Shown here: positions 37,881 through 46,197 of the stretch, one piece after another
Layout: each line of letters opens with the position of its first letter
Numbering within the stretch: the stretch's first letter is position 1
Origin: Ferrovibrio terrae
GTDB lineage: Bacteria > Pseudomonadota > Alphaproteobacteria > Ferrovibrionales > Ferrovibrionaceae
DNA: 64,000 nt
NCBI RefSeq assembly: GCF_007197755.1
Contig: NZ_CP041636.1
Span: 3,880,001 to 3,944,000, forward strand
Direction of reading: 5' to 3'
The notes under the pieces: model-generated
Told to the model about the DNA's origin: nothing
Databases searched by the model: none
What the model saw: the letters and a program-made list of their open reading frames with translations, nothing else
Program-made: the position numbers and the translations under genes

Positions 37881-38741
37881 ATGGATAGCAAGACCGCAGG
37901 CTGGGGCAATGGCCTGCTCGGCGTGATCATCTTCAGCGGATCGCTGCCGGCGACGCGCATCGCCGTCGCTGACTTTTCGCCGCTGTTTCTCACTTCGGCC
38001 CGCGCCGCGATCGCGGCATTGCTCGGCGCGATCTTTCTGCTGGCCTTGCGTGCGACCAGGCCGCAGCGCAGCGACCTTCTGTCGCTCGTCATCGTGTCGC
38101 TCGGCGTCGTGCTCGGCTTTCCGCTGCTGACCGCACTGGCGCTGCAGCACATCACGGCGGCGCATTCCATCGTCTTCATCGGCCTGCTGCCGCTCGCGAC
38201 CGCGTTCTTCGGCGTGCTGCGCGGCGGCGAACGGCCGAAGCCGGCCTTCTGGCTGTTCTCCGCCGTGGGGGCTGCCACCGTCTCGGCCTTCGCACTCTCC
38301 CGAAGCGACGGAGGATCGGTCACGGGCGACCTGCTGATGATCGCCGCCGTGCTGGCCTGCGGGCTGGGCTATGCCGAAGGCGCCACGCTGTCGCGCCGTC
38401 TCGGCGGCTGGCAGGTGATCTCCTGGGCGCTGCTGCTGTCGCTGCCGCCGATGGCGGCGCTCACGCTGGTGACCTGGCCCGACAGCCTCCATGGCATCGG
38501 CACACCGGCCTGGCTCGGGCTCGGCTATGTCTCGGTCTTCAGCATGCTGGTCGGCTTCATCTTCTGGTATCGCGGCCTGGCGCTGGGCGGCATCGCCGGC
38601 GTCGGGCAACTGCAGCTGCTGCAGCCCTTCATGGGCCTGGTGCTGGCAGCCCTGCTGCTGGGCGAGCCGGTCGCCTGGACCATGATCGCCTCCACCGCCG
38701 TGGTGGTGCTCTGCGTCGCCGGGGCGAAGCGTTTCTCGTGA
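37881..38741 (+). CDS. EamA/DMT-family transporter
   Basis: 286 residues with about ten hydrophobic segments in two EamA repeats (LLGVIIFSGSLPATRIAVAD at the start of the first; GDLLMIAAVLACGLGYAEGA at the start of the second). LGEPVAWTMIASTAVVVLCV near the end is typical of drug/metabolite exporters. Substrate is not predictable. It stands alone: the previous gene ends in a terminator and the next has its own promoter-like site. Confidence 0.88.
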   Translation: MDSKTAGWGNGLLGVIIFSGSLPATRIAVADFSPLFLTSARAAIAALLGAIFLLALRATRPQRSDLLSLVIVSLGVVLGFPLLTALALQHITAAHSIVFIGLLPLATAFFGVLRGGERPKPAFWLFSAVGAATVSAFALSRSDGGSVTGDLLMIAAVLACGLGYAEGATLSRRLGGWQVISWALLLSLPPMAALTLVTWPDSLHGIGTPAWLGLGYVSVFSMLVGFIFWYRGLALGGIAGVGQLQLLQPFMGLVLAALLLGEPVAWTMIASTAVVVLCVAGAKRFS

Positions 38742-38833
38742 GTGTCCCGGCAAATCCTGCCGGGGCGGCAGAAATGACCGTCCGAAACCCATAAATCTTT
38801 CAGTTAATTCAATACCTTAAATCTGGCTCCGGC

Positions 38834-38849
38834 TGGCCTGCCGCTTGCA
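38834..38849 (+). promoter_or_regulatory. Sigma-54-like -24/-12 promoter
   Basis: TGGCCTGCCGCTTGCA matches the sigma-54 consensus TGGCACRNNNNTTGCW except at two positions, with the invariant GG-N10-GC spacing. It ends 30 bases before the ATG at 38880, an appropriate distance for a start site near 38860. No sigma-54 activator gene is adjacent. Confidence 0.55.
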
Positions 38850-38879
38850 GGTCCGTGTCCTGACAAAAGGACATGCGTC

Positions 38880-40142
38880 ATGACCACGATCAACACCGCC
38901 TACAGCAGCACGATCTATCCCGGCACCGTGAAGCCGGCCGAGACCCCACCGCCGGGTAGCACGACCACGCCGAAGCCGGTGATGGTCCCGACTGACCTGC
39001 GCCAGGATGTCGGCGTGGAAGTGACGCTCTCGCCCGCCGCCTTGCAGGCGCTGGCCCAGCAGGCGGCCGCCGTCGCCGATATGCTGGACGAGGAAGCCAA
39101 GATCACCGAGAAGCTGAAGCAGACGCTGTCGGCCATCTTCCTCGACAGCGCCAAGCAGGCCGATGAGGCCGACAAGGCGCTGCCCCCGGGACTGACTGGC
39201 GACGAGGCCACCGATGCCACCCGCAAGCTCGCTGCCAAGCAGGCCAGCGACTTCTTCGACGGCAAGGCCGCCAATCCCTTCCGCGGCAAGACGCCGGCCG
39301 AGCTGTCCGCCGTGATCATCGACAAGGACGGCAAATACACCATCAACGAACGCCGCGCCGCCTACAGTGAATTCGCGCGCCAGGACCATGCCCGCATCAT
39401 GGACGACCTGACGCCGAAATCCGAATTCGACAAGAAGGTGAACGACGCTGAATTGCCGAAATCCGGCACCACCGAGCGCAATGCAGCCGCCAAGAAGGCG
39501 ACCGAATTCCTCAATGGCGGCGGCAAGGTGAAGAACCCGCTGGAGGGCAAGACGCGCGACGAGCTGACCGCCATCATCGGCAACGACACCGGCGACTACA
39601 CGGTCAACGAACGCCGCGCCGCCATGGCGCAGCGCGATGTGCTGGAAAAGGCCGTGCTGGCCAAATCGGTCAAGACGCTGACCTTCGACGAGAAGATGCG
39701 CGCCAACAACGAAAGCGTCGCCGGGGCCAGTGCCGAGGCGCAGGCCCGTGCCCGTCTGGCCACGCGCTACACCAATGGCTGGGACAAGACCAATCCCTTC
39801 GCCGGCCTGAGCCGCGAAGAACTGAATGCCATCGTGTTTGACGAGACCCGCAGCTATACCAGCAACGAGCAGCGCGCCGCCTTTGCCGAGCTGAAGCAGT
39901 ATCTGCCGGCCTCGGCGATCCCGGCCGATCCGGCCGCCAAGCCGGATCCGAAAAAGACCGATACCAAGGCGACGGACGGCGACAAGACCAAGGCGAATGA
40001 CCCCTACAACACGCAGGGCGCCTACAGCAAATACATGCTGCAGCAGCTGCAGCGCGCCAACAACACCTCCTACCTGCTGGGCCTGATGGGTGGTGGCAGC
40101 AGTGGCGGTGGCTACGGCCTGGCGAACTACCTGCGTGCCTGA
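38880..40142 (+). CDS. Unrecognised protein with three internal 33-residue motifs
   Basis: 420 residues, no signal peptide or membrane segment. The same ungapped 33-residue block recurs at residues 132-164, 219-251 and 305-337, about 87 apart, each starting NP(F/L)xG and ending NE(R/Q)RAA. First and third copies contain NPFRGKTPAELSAVI and NPFAGLSREELNAIV. The DKDGKYTINERR part recalls a shortened EF-hand loop, but the spacing does not fit. Coiled-coil-prone helix at 51-100; Pro/Lys/Asp-rich linker near 345-372; Gly/Ser-rich C-terminus. Preceded by AAAAGGA and a sigma-54-like promoter. No function assigned. Confidence 0.75.
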   Translation: MTTINTAYSSTIYPGTVKPAETPPPGSTTTPKPVMVPTDLRQDVGVEVTLSPAALQALAQQAAAVADMLDEEAKITEKLKQTLSAIFLDSAKQADEADKALPPGLTGDEATDATRKLAAKQASDFFDGKAANPFRGKTPAELSAVIIDKDGKYTINERRAAYSEFARQDHARIMDDLTPKSEFDKKVNDAELPKSGTTERNAAAKKATEFLNGGGKVKNPLEGKTRDELTAIIGNDTGDYTVNERRAAMAQRDVLEKAVLAKSVKTLTFDEKMRANNESVAGASAEAQARARLATRYTNGWDKTNPFAGLSREELNAIVFDETRSYTSNEQRAAFAELKQYLPASAIPADPAAKPDPKKTDTKATDGDKTKANDPYNTQGAYSKYMLQQLQRANNTSYLLGLMGGGSSGGGYGLANYLRA

Positions 40143-40162
40143 GTTTCCGGATCGGTGCTGAC

Positions 40163-40300
40163 ATAAAAAAAGCCCCCGCCGTTTCGGGCAGGGGCAAGTC
40201 GGTAATCAGGGAGGAAACGCATACTCGAAACTCTGCAGGGCGGACCGATCAGCGGGGCTGGCCGCGCCCTGTGAGATTCAACATACGCCTTCCCGGATAA
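40163..40300 (-). ncRNA. Candidate leftward small RNA ending at a terminator
   Basis: Inferred, not proven. Read leftward, the gap between two convergent genes contains two phased direct repeats (40310-40349), then about 130 bases including an anti-Shine-Dalgarno-like CCTCCC (complement of 40208-40213), then a rho-independent terminator. No ORF with a start site is present. Alternatively the segment is only the 3' UTR of the leftward DUF533 gene. Confidence 0.3.
40165..40195 (-). terminator. Leftward rho-independent terminator
   Basis: On the minus strand GCCCC-TG-CCC... folds with GGCGGGGGC (stem 5 + 3 base pairs around one mismatch) and runs into seven T (seven A at 40165-40171). There is no T run on the plus-strand side, so it acts leftward, for the DUF533 gene or a separate small RNA. 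Confidence 0.75.
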
Positions 40301-40309
40301 AGCGGGAGG

Positions 40310-40349
40310 TTACGGTCCGGCAACCTCACATTACGTTCCGGTAACCTCA
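40310..40349. repeat. Two 19-base direct repeats spaced 21 bases
   Basis: TTACGGTCCGGCAACCTCA (40310-40328) and TTACGTTCCGGTAACCTCA (40331-40349) differ at two positions. The 21-base period is two helical turns, as for tandem half-sites of a regulator. They lie between convergent genes, where a promoter would serve neither coding gene. Confidence 0.6.
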
Positions 40350-40369
40350 GGCGACTTTCCGTAGCCGGA

Positions 40370-41110
40370 TCATGCCGCCTTCGATGGAGCCAGGGTGGCT
40401 TCCACCTGGCGATCGAGATGCGCCACGAGTTCCACCGGCAACTGTAGCTTCTGCGCCAGGTTTTTCAGATAGGCCTGCTCGTCCGGATGATCCGGATCGA
40501 TGGCAATGCGCGAGGCGAGATACAGCTCGGCGGCCTGCTCCTCGTTGGTGGCGCTGCCGCCCACGGCTTCCAGCGTGATCGGCTTCGACAGCAGATCAAA
40601 CACAGCGCCCTTGGTTTCGGCATCCAGCTGCAGGCGCTCGATTTCGGAAAACAGGCGCTGCTGCTCCTGCGCATCGATATGGCCGTCGGCTTTCGCGGCG
40701 GCCACCATCGCCTGCACCAGCGCCAGCTCAAAGGGCTGGCCGTTGCTGGCCGGTGCCGCCGACGGCAGATACCGCGGCTCGACATTGGCGATGTCGGCCG
40801 GCTGTGCCACCGGCGCGCTGCCCGGTTTCTGGCCTTCCTGGTAATTGCGATAGGCGCGCCAGGCCAGCAGACCCAGCGCCGCCGCGCCGCCATAGACGGC
40901 GACATTGCCGGCCACGTTACGCGCCTTCTTGTTGGCGAGGATCAGCCCGAGCAGACCGCCGACCGCGAGCCCTTTGCCGCCACCGAGCGTGTCCAGCCCG
41001 CGTTTGGCGAGATCGGCATAGTCCGTCGTCTTGCCGCTCCCGCCGAATTTACCGCCCCCCAGCTGTTTTCCGCCGAGGAACTGGTCCAGCAGGGATTTCG
41101 CATCGATCAT
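40370..41110 (-). CDS. DUF533/TerB-like membrane-associated protein
   Basis: 246 residues. The N-terminus MIDAKSLLDQFLGG and glycine-rich stretch (GLDTLGGGKGLAVGGLLGLI) are typical of DUF533. A hydrophobic segment AVYGGAAALGLLAWRAYRNY follows, and a C-terminal TerB-like helical domain covers about 125-246 (MVAAAKADGHIDAQEQQRLF; ASRIAIDPDHPDEQAYLKNL). The acidic DGHID motif suggests metal binding as in TerB. Function unknown. ATG 41110 matches the family start; the longer open frame does not. Confidence 0.85.
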   Translation of the reverse strand: MIDAKSLLDQFLGGKQLGGGKFGGSGKTTDYADLAKRGLDTLGGGKGLAVGGLLGLILANKKARNVAGNVAVYGGAAALGLLAWRAYRNYQEGQKPGSAPVAQPADIANVEPRYLPSAAPASNGQPFELALVQAMVAAAKADGHIDAQEQQRLFSEIERLQLDAETKGAVFDLLSKPITLEAVGGSATNEEQAAELYLASRIAIDPDHPDEQAYLKNLAQKLQLPVELVAHLDRQVEATLAPSKAA

Positions 41111-41131
41111 CGCTCGTCTAGCCTCCGTGAC

Positions 41132-41647
41132 ATGAGTTCGCGCGCCAAAGATCGGGATTGCAGGCACCAGCTTCAAGGCCGGTGGCGACTTCATCTTTTC
41201 GTCATGGCGCTGCTGTCGCCGCTTTTCAGCCACAATCATTCAGCCGCTGCCATGGATACGATCTGGCAGAGCGACATCCTGTTCCATGTGAATGCGGCGC
41301 GCGCGGCGCATCATCTCGCGCCGCTGCAATGGAATGCGCGGCTGGCGGATGCGGCAGCCGCACATGCCGCCGATCTGCAAAGCTGCCGCAAGCTGGCGCA
41401 TGACGGCTGCGATGGCAGCAACCTGCCGCAGCGCGTGAGCCGCGCCGGTTATGCCTTCCGCCGCATTTCGGAAAATCTGGCGCTCTGTCCCTGCGACGCC
41501 GCAGCCGTCGTGCCGCTCTGGATGAACAGCGAGGGCCATCGCCGGAATTTGCTTGATCCGAATGTCACCGAGCTGGGCGCCGATACGCGAGTCGATGCGG
41601 CGGACCTGCGCCGCCAGCAATGGGTGCTGGTGATGGGACGGCAGTGA
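41132..41647 (+). CDS. CAP-domain (SCP/PR-1-like, YkwD-type) secreted protein
   Basis: 171 residues. A signal-peptide-like N-terminus (HLFVMALLSPLFS, then AAA) leads to a CAP domain: ILFHVNAARAAHHLAPLQWN, LADAAAAHAADLQ, RISENLALCP and the C-terminal signature NSEGHRRNLLDPNVTELG. Four cysteines could form two disulfides outside the cytoplasm. Bacterial CAP proteins are of unknown function. ATG 41132 is used; ATG 41203 is a shorter alternative. The divergent DUF533 start is only 21 bases away. Confidence 0.85.
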   Translation: MSSRAKDRDCRHQLQGRWRLHLFVMALLSPLFSHNHSAAAMDTIWQSDILFHVNAARAAHHLAPLQWNARLADAAAAHAADLQSCRKLAHDGCDGSNLPQRVSRAGYAFRRISENLALCPCDAAAVVPLWMNSEGHRRNLLDPNVTELGADTRVDAADLRRQQWVLVMGRQ

Positions 41648-41748
41648 TGTGAAAGACGAATACGCTAGTAAACACTATGGGTTATTTTGCTTGCTGCAAC
41701 TGGAAGAATTATTTCTAAATAAAATTAATTTTAATGGGGAAATAGAAA

Positions 41749-42573
41749 ATGGCCGCTCATAAGAAAGCCTCGAGAAAAGGCAAACCTCCTATAAAAAACA
41801 AAAAAGGGGCAGAGACAAAGGATATATGTTTTACCATCATGCCATTTGGTGGATGGTTTGATGACTACTACGAAACGATATATTGCCCAGCAATTGAAGC
41901 TGCGGGTTTAATTGGAAAGCGTGCTGATGACATATATCGGCCCAGCACAATCGTGCATGACATTTGGCAATATACTCAGAATGCAAAAGTCGTATTGGCA
42001 GATTTGTCTGGAAAAAACCCCAATGTTTTTTATGAGCTTGGCTTAGCCCACGCGGCAACAAAGCCCGCTATATTAGTAACTGACTCCATAGATGATGTCC
42101 CCTTCGATTTGAGAGCATTAAGAGTGCTTGAATATAATAAAAATCAGCCCAACTGGGGTGAGGAGTTAAGGCAGAAAATTACTGCGTCAATAAAAGAAAT
42201 TATAGCATCACCACTACAGTCAGTTTTACCTGCATTCCTTACCGTTAAGAATGAATCAAAAAACTCGACTGTCTCTGAACAAGAAAAAGCATTCTTGGAA
42301 TTGAAGAGTGACTTTGATTTATTGAGGCAGGAGATTGCGCACGTAGGGCGTCAAATCTCGCCCCGAGAAAGTCGCGTCAATATGCGTGAGGATCGCATTA
42401 ATCCTGATGAAGCGAGAGAGAAGGTCAAATTATATTTGAAAAAAGGAATGCCGGAAGAAATGATTGTTAGACGCCTAACCGAAGTCGGAGCACCTAGATC
42501 CTGGGTAATTCGAAAAATTGACGAATACACTACAAAAAAAGAAAGTGAAAACACTCCCAATTCTTCTGAGTAA
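41749..42573 (+). CDS. Nucleoside 2-deoxyribosyltransferase/TIR-like domain protein (probable defence or accessory gene)
   Basis: 274 residues and visibly AT-rich against its GC-rich neighbours. Lys-rich N-terminus, then a Rossmann-like domain (about 25-130): ICFTIMPFGGWFDDYYETIY, RADDIYRPSTIVHDIW, then VVLADLSGKNPNVFYELGLA. Glu96 in FYELG lies where nucleoside deoxyribosyltransferases have their nucleophile. This block recurs in many unlinked bacterial accessory proteins often described as TIR-like. A coiled-coil-like helix (EKAFLELKSDFDLLRQEIAH) and a small helical C-terminal domain follow. NAD or nucleotide cleavage is inference. No partner genes adjoin; GGGGAAA precedes the ATG. Confidence 0.7.
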   Translation: MAAHKKASRKGKPPIKNKKGAETKDICFTIMPFGGWFDDYYETIYCPAIEAAGLIGKRADDIYRPSTIVHDIWQYTQNAKVVLADLSGKNPNVFYELGLAHAATKPAILVTDSIDDVPFDLRALRVLEYNKNQPNWGEELRQKITASIKEIIASPLQSVLPAFLTVKNESKNSTVSEQEKAFLELKSDFDLLRQEIAHVGRQISPRESRVNMREDRINPDEAREKVKLYLKKGMPEEMIVRRLTEVGAPRSWVIRKIDEYTTKKESENTPNSSE

Positions 42574-42586
42574 TAAATCGCCTACT

Positions 42587-43549
42587 TTAACCCTGCCCAA
42601 ACGCCAGCTTGAGCGCGGTGCCCATCTCCGCAATCGCCTGTCCGGCCTGCGGCATCACCTTGCCGAGCACCACGAAGCCGTGGACCTGGCCGGGGAATTC
42701 ACGGAAAGCAACGGGCACGCCGGCCTTCTTCAGCGCATCGGCATAGGCCTCGCCTTCATCACGCAGCGGGTCGTTGCCCGCGACCAGCACATAGGCCGGC
42801 GGCAGGCCGGCCAGGCTTTTGGCGCGCAACGGCGAGGCGCGCCAGTCGTCGCGATCCGCCGCGCCGTTCAGATACTGCTCCTGGAACCAGTCCATCGCGG
42901 CGCGCGTCAGCAGGTGGTCCCTGGCGAAACTCTCATGCGACTTCGTATCCATGTGCATGTCGGTGGCCGGATAGATCAGCAGCTGGTAGCCGATCTTCGG
43001 CGCGGTCTTGTCGCCGTCCTTCAGCTTGCCGCGCGCCATCAGCGCGACCACGGCGGCGAGATTGCCGCCGGCACTGTCGCCGCCGACCGCCAGCTTCGTC
43101 GCATCGATGCGCAAGGCCGCCGCCTCGCCCGCCACCCAGTGCGCCGCCGCGTAGGCGTCTTCCACCGCGGCGGGGAATTTATGCTCGGGCCCCATGCGGT
43201 AATCGACCGAGACCACGGCGCAGCGCGCCTCGTTCGACAGCAGCCGGCAGGCCACGTCATGCGTATCGAGGTCGCCGATCACCCAGCCGCCGCCATGGTA
43301 GAAGACGACAACCGGAATCGGTTCCTTCTTGTCGACGCCGGCCGGACGATAATAGCGCAGCGGGATCGGGCCATGCGGACCGGGCGCGGCGATATTGTCG
43401 ACCTCCGACATCTCCGGCGCCTCGGGCGTCACCGCGCCACGGGTTTCCTTGTAGAGCTGCCGCGCCCCTGCGGCGCCCAGCACGGTATATTCCGGGCGGT
43501 TCGCGGCTTTGACGGCAGCGAGAAAAGCTTCAGCTTCTTTGTCCAGCAT
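42587..43549 (-). CDS. Alpha/beta hydrolase of the hormone-sensitive-lipase (Aes) family
   Basis: 320 residues. Oxyanion-hole motif VVVFYHGGGWVIGDLDTHD, nucleophile in GGDSAGGNLAA, catalytic Asp in VAGNDPLRDEG and His in GQVHGFVVLG are all present, as in bacterial carboxylesterases of the HSL group. It hydrolyses short-chain esters in the family; the natural substrate is unknown. ATG 43549 (MLDKEAEAF) fits the family. Third gene of a leftward group after aspS and marC, 23 bases after marC. Confidence 0.9.
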   Translation of the reverse strand: MLDKEAEAFLAAVKAANRPEYTVLGAAGARQLYKETRGAVTPEAPEMSEVDNIAAPGPHGPIPLRYYRPAGVDKKEPIPVVVFYHGGGWVIGDLDTHDVACRLLSNEARCAVVSVDYRMGPEHKFPAAVEDAYAAAHWVAGEAAALRIDATKLAVGGDSAGGNLAAVVALMARGKLKDGDKTAPKIGYQLLIYPATDMHMDTKSHESFARDHLLTRAAMDWFQEQYLNGAADRDDWRASPLRAKSLAGLPPAYVLVAGNDPLRDEGEAYADALKKAGVPVAFREFPGQVHGFVVLGKVMPQAGQAIAEMGTALKLAFGQG

Positions 43550-43572
43550 GCGAGGCGCTCGTTTCTTGGTTT

Positions 43573-44220
43573 TCACCCCAGGGCTGGAAACAGTCCCCGC
43601 AGGCCATTGGCAAAGATTTGAACCGCAACGGCAGCCAGCAGCAAGCCGAAAATGCGGTTGAGGATGTTGATACCGGTCCGGCCGAGCCGGTCTCCGATCG
43701 GCCGCGCCAGTTGCAGAACGATCCAGATCGCCATGCATATCAACGCCAAAACGGCCACGCTCAGACCTTTATGCTGCCAGCCGGCCCCGCGCTCCATGTA
43801 AATAATCGTCGCCGAGATCGAACCCGGGCCGACCAGCAGCGGCATGGCGATCGGCACCACGCCGACAGCCAGGCGCTCGTCGCCCGATTTGTCGGCGGCT
43901 TCGGCATGCTCTTCCGGCGTGTGCTGCTGCAGGCTCATCTGCGCGTTGATCATGCTGAGCGACATCAGGAACAGCACGATGCCACCGCCGACCTGGAAGG
44001 CCGGCAGGCTGGCGCCGAGCAGGCGCAGGATCAAATCACCGGAAAAGCCGGCGATCACCAGGATGATGAAAACCGCCAGCGCCGCGGTGCGCGCCGTGGC
44101 GCGGCGCTCCAGCCGCGAACGATCGGCCGTGAGCATCAGGAACAGCGGGATCGCCGCGAAGGGATCCAGAATCGAGAACAGCGTGATGGCGAAGCGGACA
44201 TAGTCGAGCGTGTCGAGCAT
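43573..44220 (-). CDS. MarC-family integral membrane protein
   Basis: 215 residues with six hydrophobic segments. The MarC hallmarks are FSILDPFAAIPLFLMLTAD near the N-terminus, FQVGGGIVLFLMSLSMINAQ, VVPIAMPLLVGPGSISATII and the late RIFGLLLAAVAVQIFANGL. Inner-membrane family of unknown function; the name's link to antibiotic resistance is not supported experimentally. It lies 17 bases downstream of aspS. Confidence 0.92.
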   Translation of the reverse strand: MLDTLDYVRFAITLFSILDPFAAIPLFLMLTADRSRLERRATARTAALAVFIILVIAGFSGDLILRLLGASLPAFQVGGGIVLFLMSLSMINAQMSLQQHTPEEHAEAADKSGDERLAVGVVPIAMPLLVGPGSISATIIYMERGAGWQHKGLSVAVLALICMAIWIVLQLARPIGDRLGRTGINILNRIFGLLLAAVAVQIFANGLRGLFPALG

Positions 44221-44237
44221 GGCCGCCTGCCGTCAGA

Positions 44238-46028
44238 TCACGAGGATTTTTTATCAAGCTCCGGCGCGTGGACGCGGATATGCAGCTCGCGCAGCTGCTT
44301 CATCGTCGCCTCGCTCGGGGCCTGCATCATCAGATCCTGCGCCTGCTGGTTCATCGGGAACAGCACGATCTCGCGGATATTCGGCTCATCGGCCAGCAGC
44401 ATCACGATACGGTCGATGCCCGGCGCGATGCCGCCATGCGGCGGCGCGCCGAACTTGAACGCATTCAGCATGCCGCCGAACTTGTCTTCCACGACCTCGG
44501 GGCCGTAACCGGCGATCTCGAAGGCCTTGTACATGATCTCGGGCTTGTGATTGCGGATCGCGCCCGACGACAGTTCCACGCCGTTGCAGACGATGTCGTA
44601 CTGATAGGCGTTGATGGTCAGAGGATCCTGGGTGTTCAGCGCCTCCAGCCCGCCCTGCGGCATCGAGAAGGGGTTGTGGCTGAAATCCACCTTCTTGTCG
44701 TCTTCGTTATACTCGAACATCGGGAAGTCGACGATCCAGCAGAACTTGAAGACATTCTTCTCGCAGATATCCAGCTCGTCGCCGATGCGGATACGGGCCT
44801 GACCGGCGAGTTTCGCGGCCGGAAGCTCCTTGTCGCAGGCGAAGAAGATCGCATCGCCATCCTGCACGTTGCCGAGCTTCTTCAGCAGGGCGACGCGGTC
44901 GGCATCGAGGAACTTGGCGATGGGCCCCTTGGCCTCGCCGTTGTCGAAGATGATGTAGCCCAGGCCCGCCGCGCCTTCCTGGCGCGCCCAGTCGTTGGTC
45001 TTGTCGAAGAAGCTGCGCGGGCGCGTGGCGGCGCCCGGCGCCGGAATGCCGCGCACCACAGCGCCATTCTCGATATTGCGCGCGAACACGCCGAAGCCCG
45101 AGCCGCGGAACACCTCAGTCACGTCGGCCAGGATGATCGGGTTACGCAGGTCCGGCTTGTCCGAACCATACTTCAGCATCGACTCACGATACGGGATGCG
45201 CGGGAATTCGGCCGGGCCGCAATCGCGCCCGTTGGCGAATTCCTGGAACACGCCATGGATCACCGGGCCGACGGCGTTGAACACGTCATCCTGTTCGACA
45301 AAGCTCATCTCGACATCAAGCTGGTAGAATTCGCCGGGCGAGCGGTCCTTGCGGGCGTCTTCGTCGCGGAAGCAGGGCGCGATCTGGAAATAGCGGTCAA
45401 AGCCCGACACCATGATCAGCTGCTTGAACTGCTGCGGCGCCTGCGGCAGGGCGTAGAACTTGCCCGGATGCAGGCGGCTCGGCACCAGGAAGTCGCGCGC
45501 GCCTTCCGGCGAGCTGGCGGTCAGGATCGGCGTCTGGAATTCCATGAAGCCCTGATCCGTCATGCGGCGACGGATCGAGGAGATCACCTTGCTGCGCAGG
45601 ATGATGTTGTTGTGCAGCCGCTCGCGGCGCAGGTCGAGGAAGCGGTACTTGAGGCGGATGTCTTCCGGATATTCCTGCTCGCCGAACACCGGCATCGGCA
45701 GGTCGGCCGCCTCGCCCAGCACTTCGATGGTGGTGACGACCACTTCCACGCTGCCGGTCGGCAGGTTCGGATTGATCGTGTCGCCGGTGCGCGCGACCAC
45801 CTTGCCCACCGCGCTGATCACATATTCGGAGCGCAGGCCTTCCATCTGTTTGAAAGCCTCCGAGCCGCTCTCGGCCACGATCTGCGTGATGCCGTAATGG
45901 TCGCGCAGGTCGATGAACAGCAGGTTGCCGTGGTCGCGCTTGCGATGGACCCAGCCGGCGAGTTTGACCTCGGTGCCGACCTGCTCGGAACGAAGCTGGC
46001 CACAGGTGTGGGTGCGGTAACGGGACAT
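44238..46028 (-). CDS. aspS: Aspartyl-tRNA synthetase AspS
   Basis: 596 residues. Class II synthetase charging tRNA-Asp (in many alphaproteobacteria tRNA-Asn too). The N-terminal OB domain begins [20 protein letters not shown]. Motif 2 lies in [20 protein letters not shown] and motif 3 in [24 protein letters not shown] insertion domain sits between motifs 2 and 3, giving the bacterial length. ATG 46028 is preferred; a TTG two codons upstream is also in frame. Heads the group with marC and the esterase. Confidence 0.97.
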   Translation of the reverse strand: MSRYRTHTCGQLRSEQVGTEVKLAGWVHRKRDHGNLLFIDLRDHYGITQIVAESGSEAFKQMEGLRSEYVISAVGKVVARTGDTINPNLPTGSVEVVVTTIEVLGEAADLPMPVFGEQEYPEDIRLKYRFLDLRRERLHNNIILRSKVISSIRRRMTDQGFMEFQTPILTASSPEGARDFLVPSRLHPGKFYALPQAPQQFKQLIMVSGFDRYFQIAPCFRDEDARKDRSPGEFYQLDVEMSFVEQDDVFNAVGPVIHGVFQEFANGRDCGPAEFPRIPYRESMLKYGSDKPDLRNPIILADVTEVFRGSGFGVFARNIENGAVVRGIPAPGAATRPRSFFDKTNDWARQEGAAGLGYIIFDNGEAKGPIAKFLDADRVALLKKLGNVQDGDAIFFACDKELPAAKLAGQARIRIGDELDICEKNVFKFCWIVDFPMFEYNEDDKKVDFSHNPFSMPQGGLEALNTQDPLTINAYQYDIVCNGVELSSGAIRNHKPEIMYKAFEIAGYGPEVVEDKFGGMLNAFKFGAPPHGGIAPGIDRIVMLLADEPNIREIVLFPMNQQAQDLMMQAPSEATMKQLRELHIRVHAPELDKKSS

Positions 46029-46197
46029 CGCCAAATCCGTTGAAAATCTCTAGGGAAATCAAAGGGGGAACAGGCCCGTTTAGGGCCCGAAAGTCAAGAC
46101 AGATAGGGGCGGAAATTCACCGCCACCAGGGCCAAATTCCGCCGCCGCCCTGCCCGGCAGGGTTGGGCCGGCGAAAAGGGCATGCTAAAGCGGAACA

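Noticed and set aside
41749-42573. Toxin-antitoxin pair around the TIR-like gene
   Set aside because: There is no small partner gene on either side; both neighbours are ordinary chromosomal genes.
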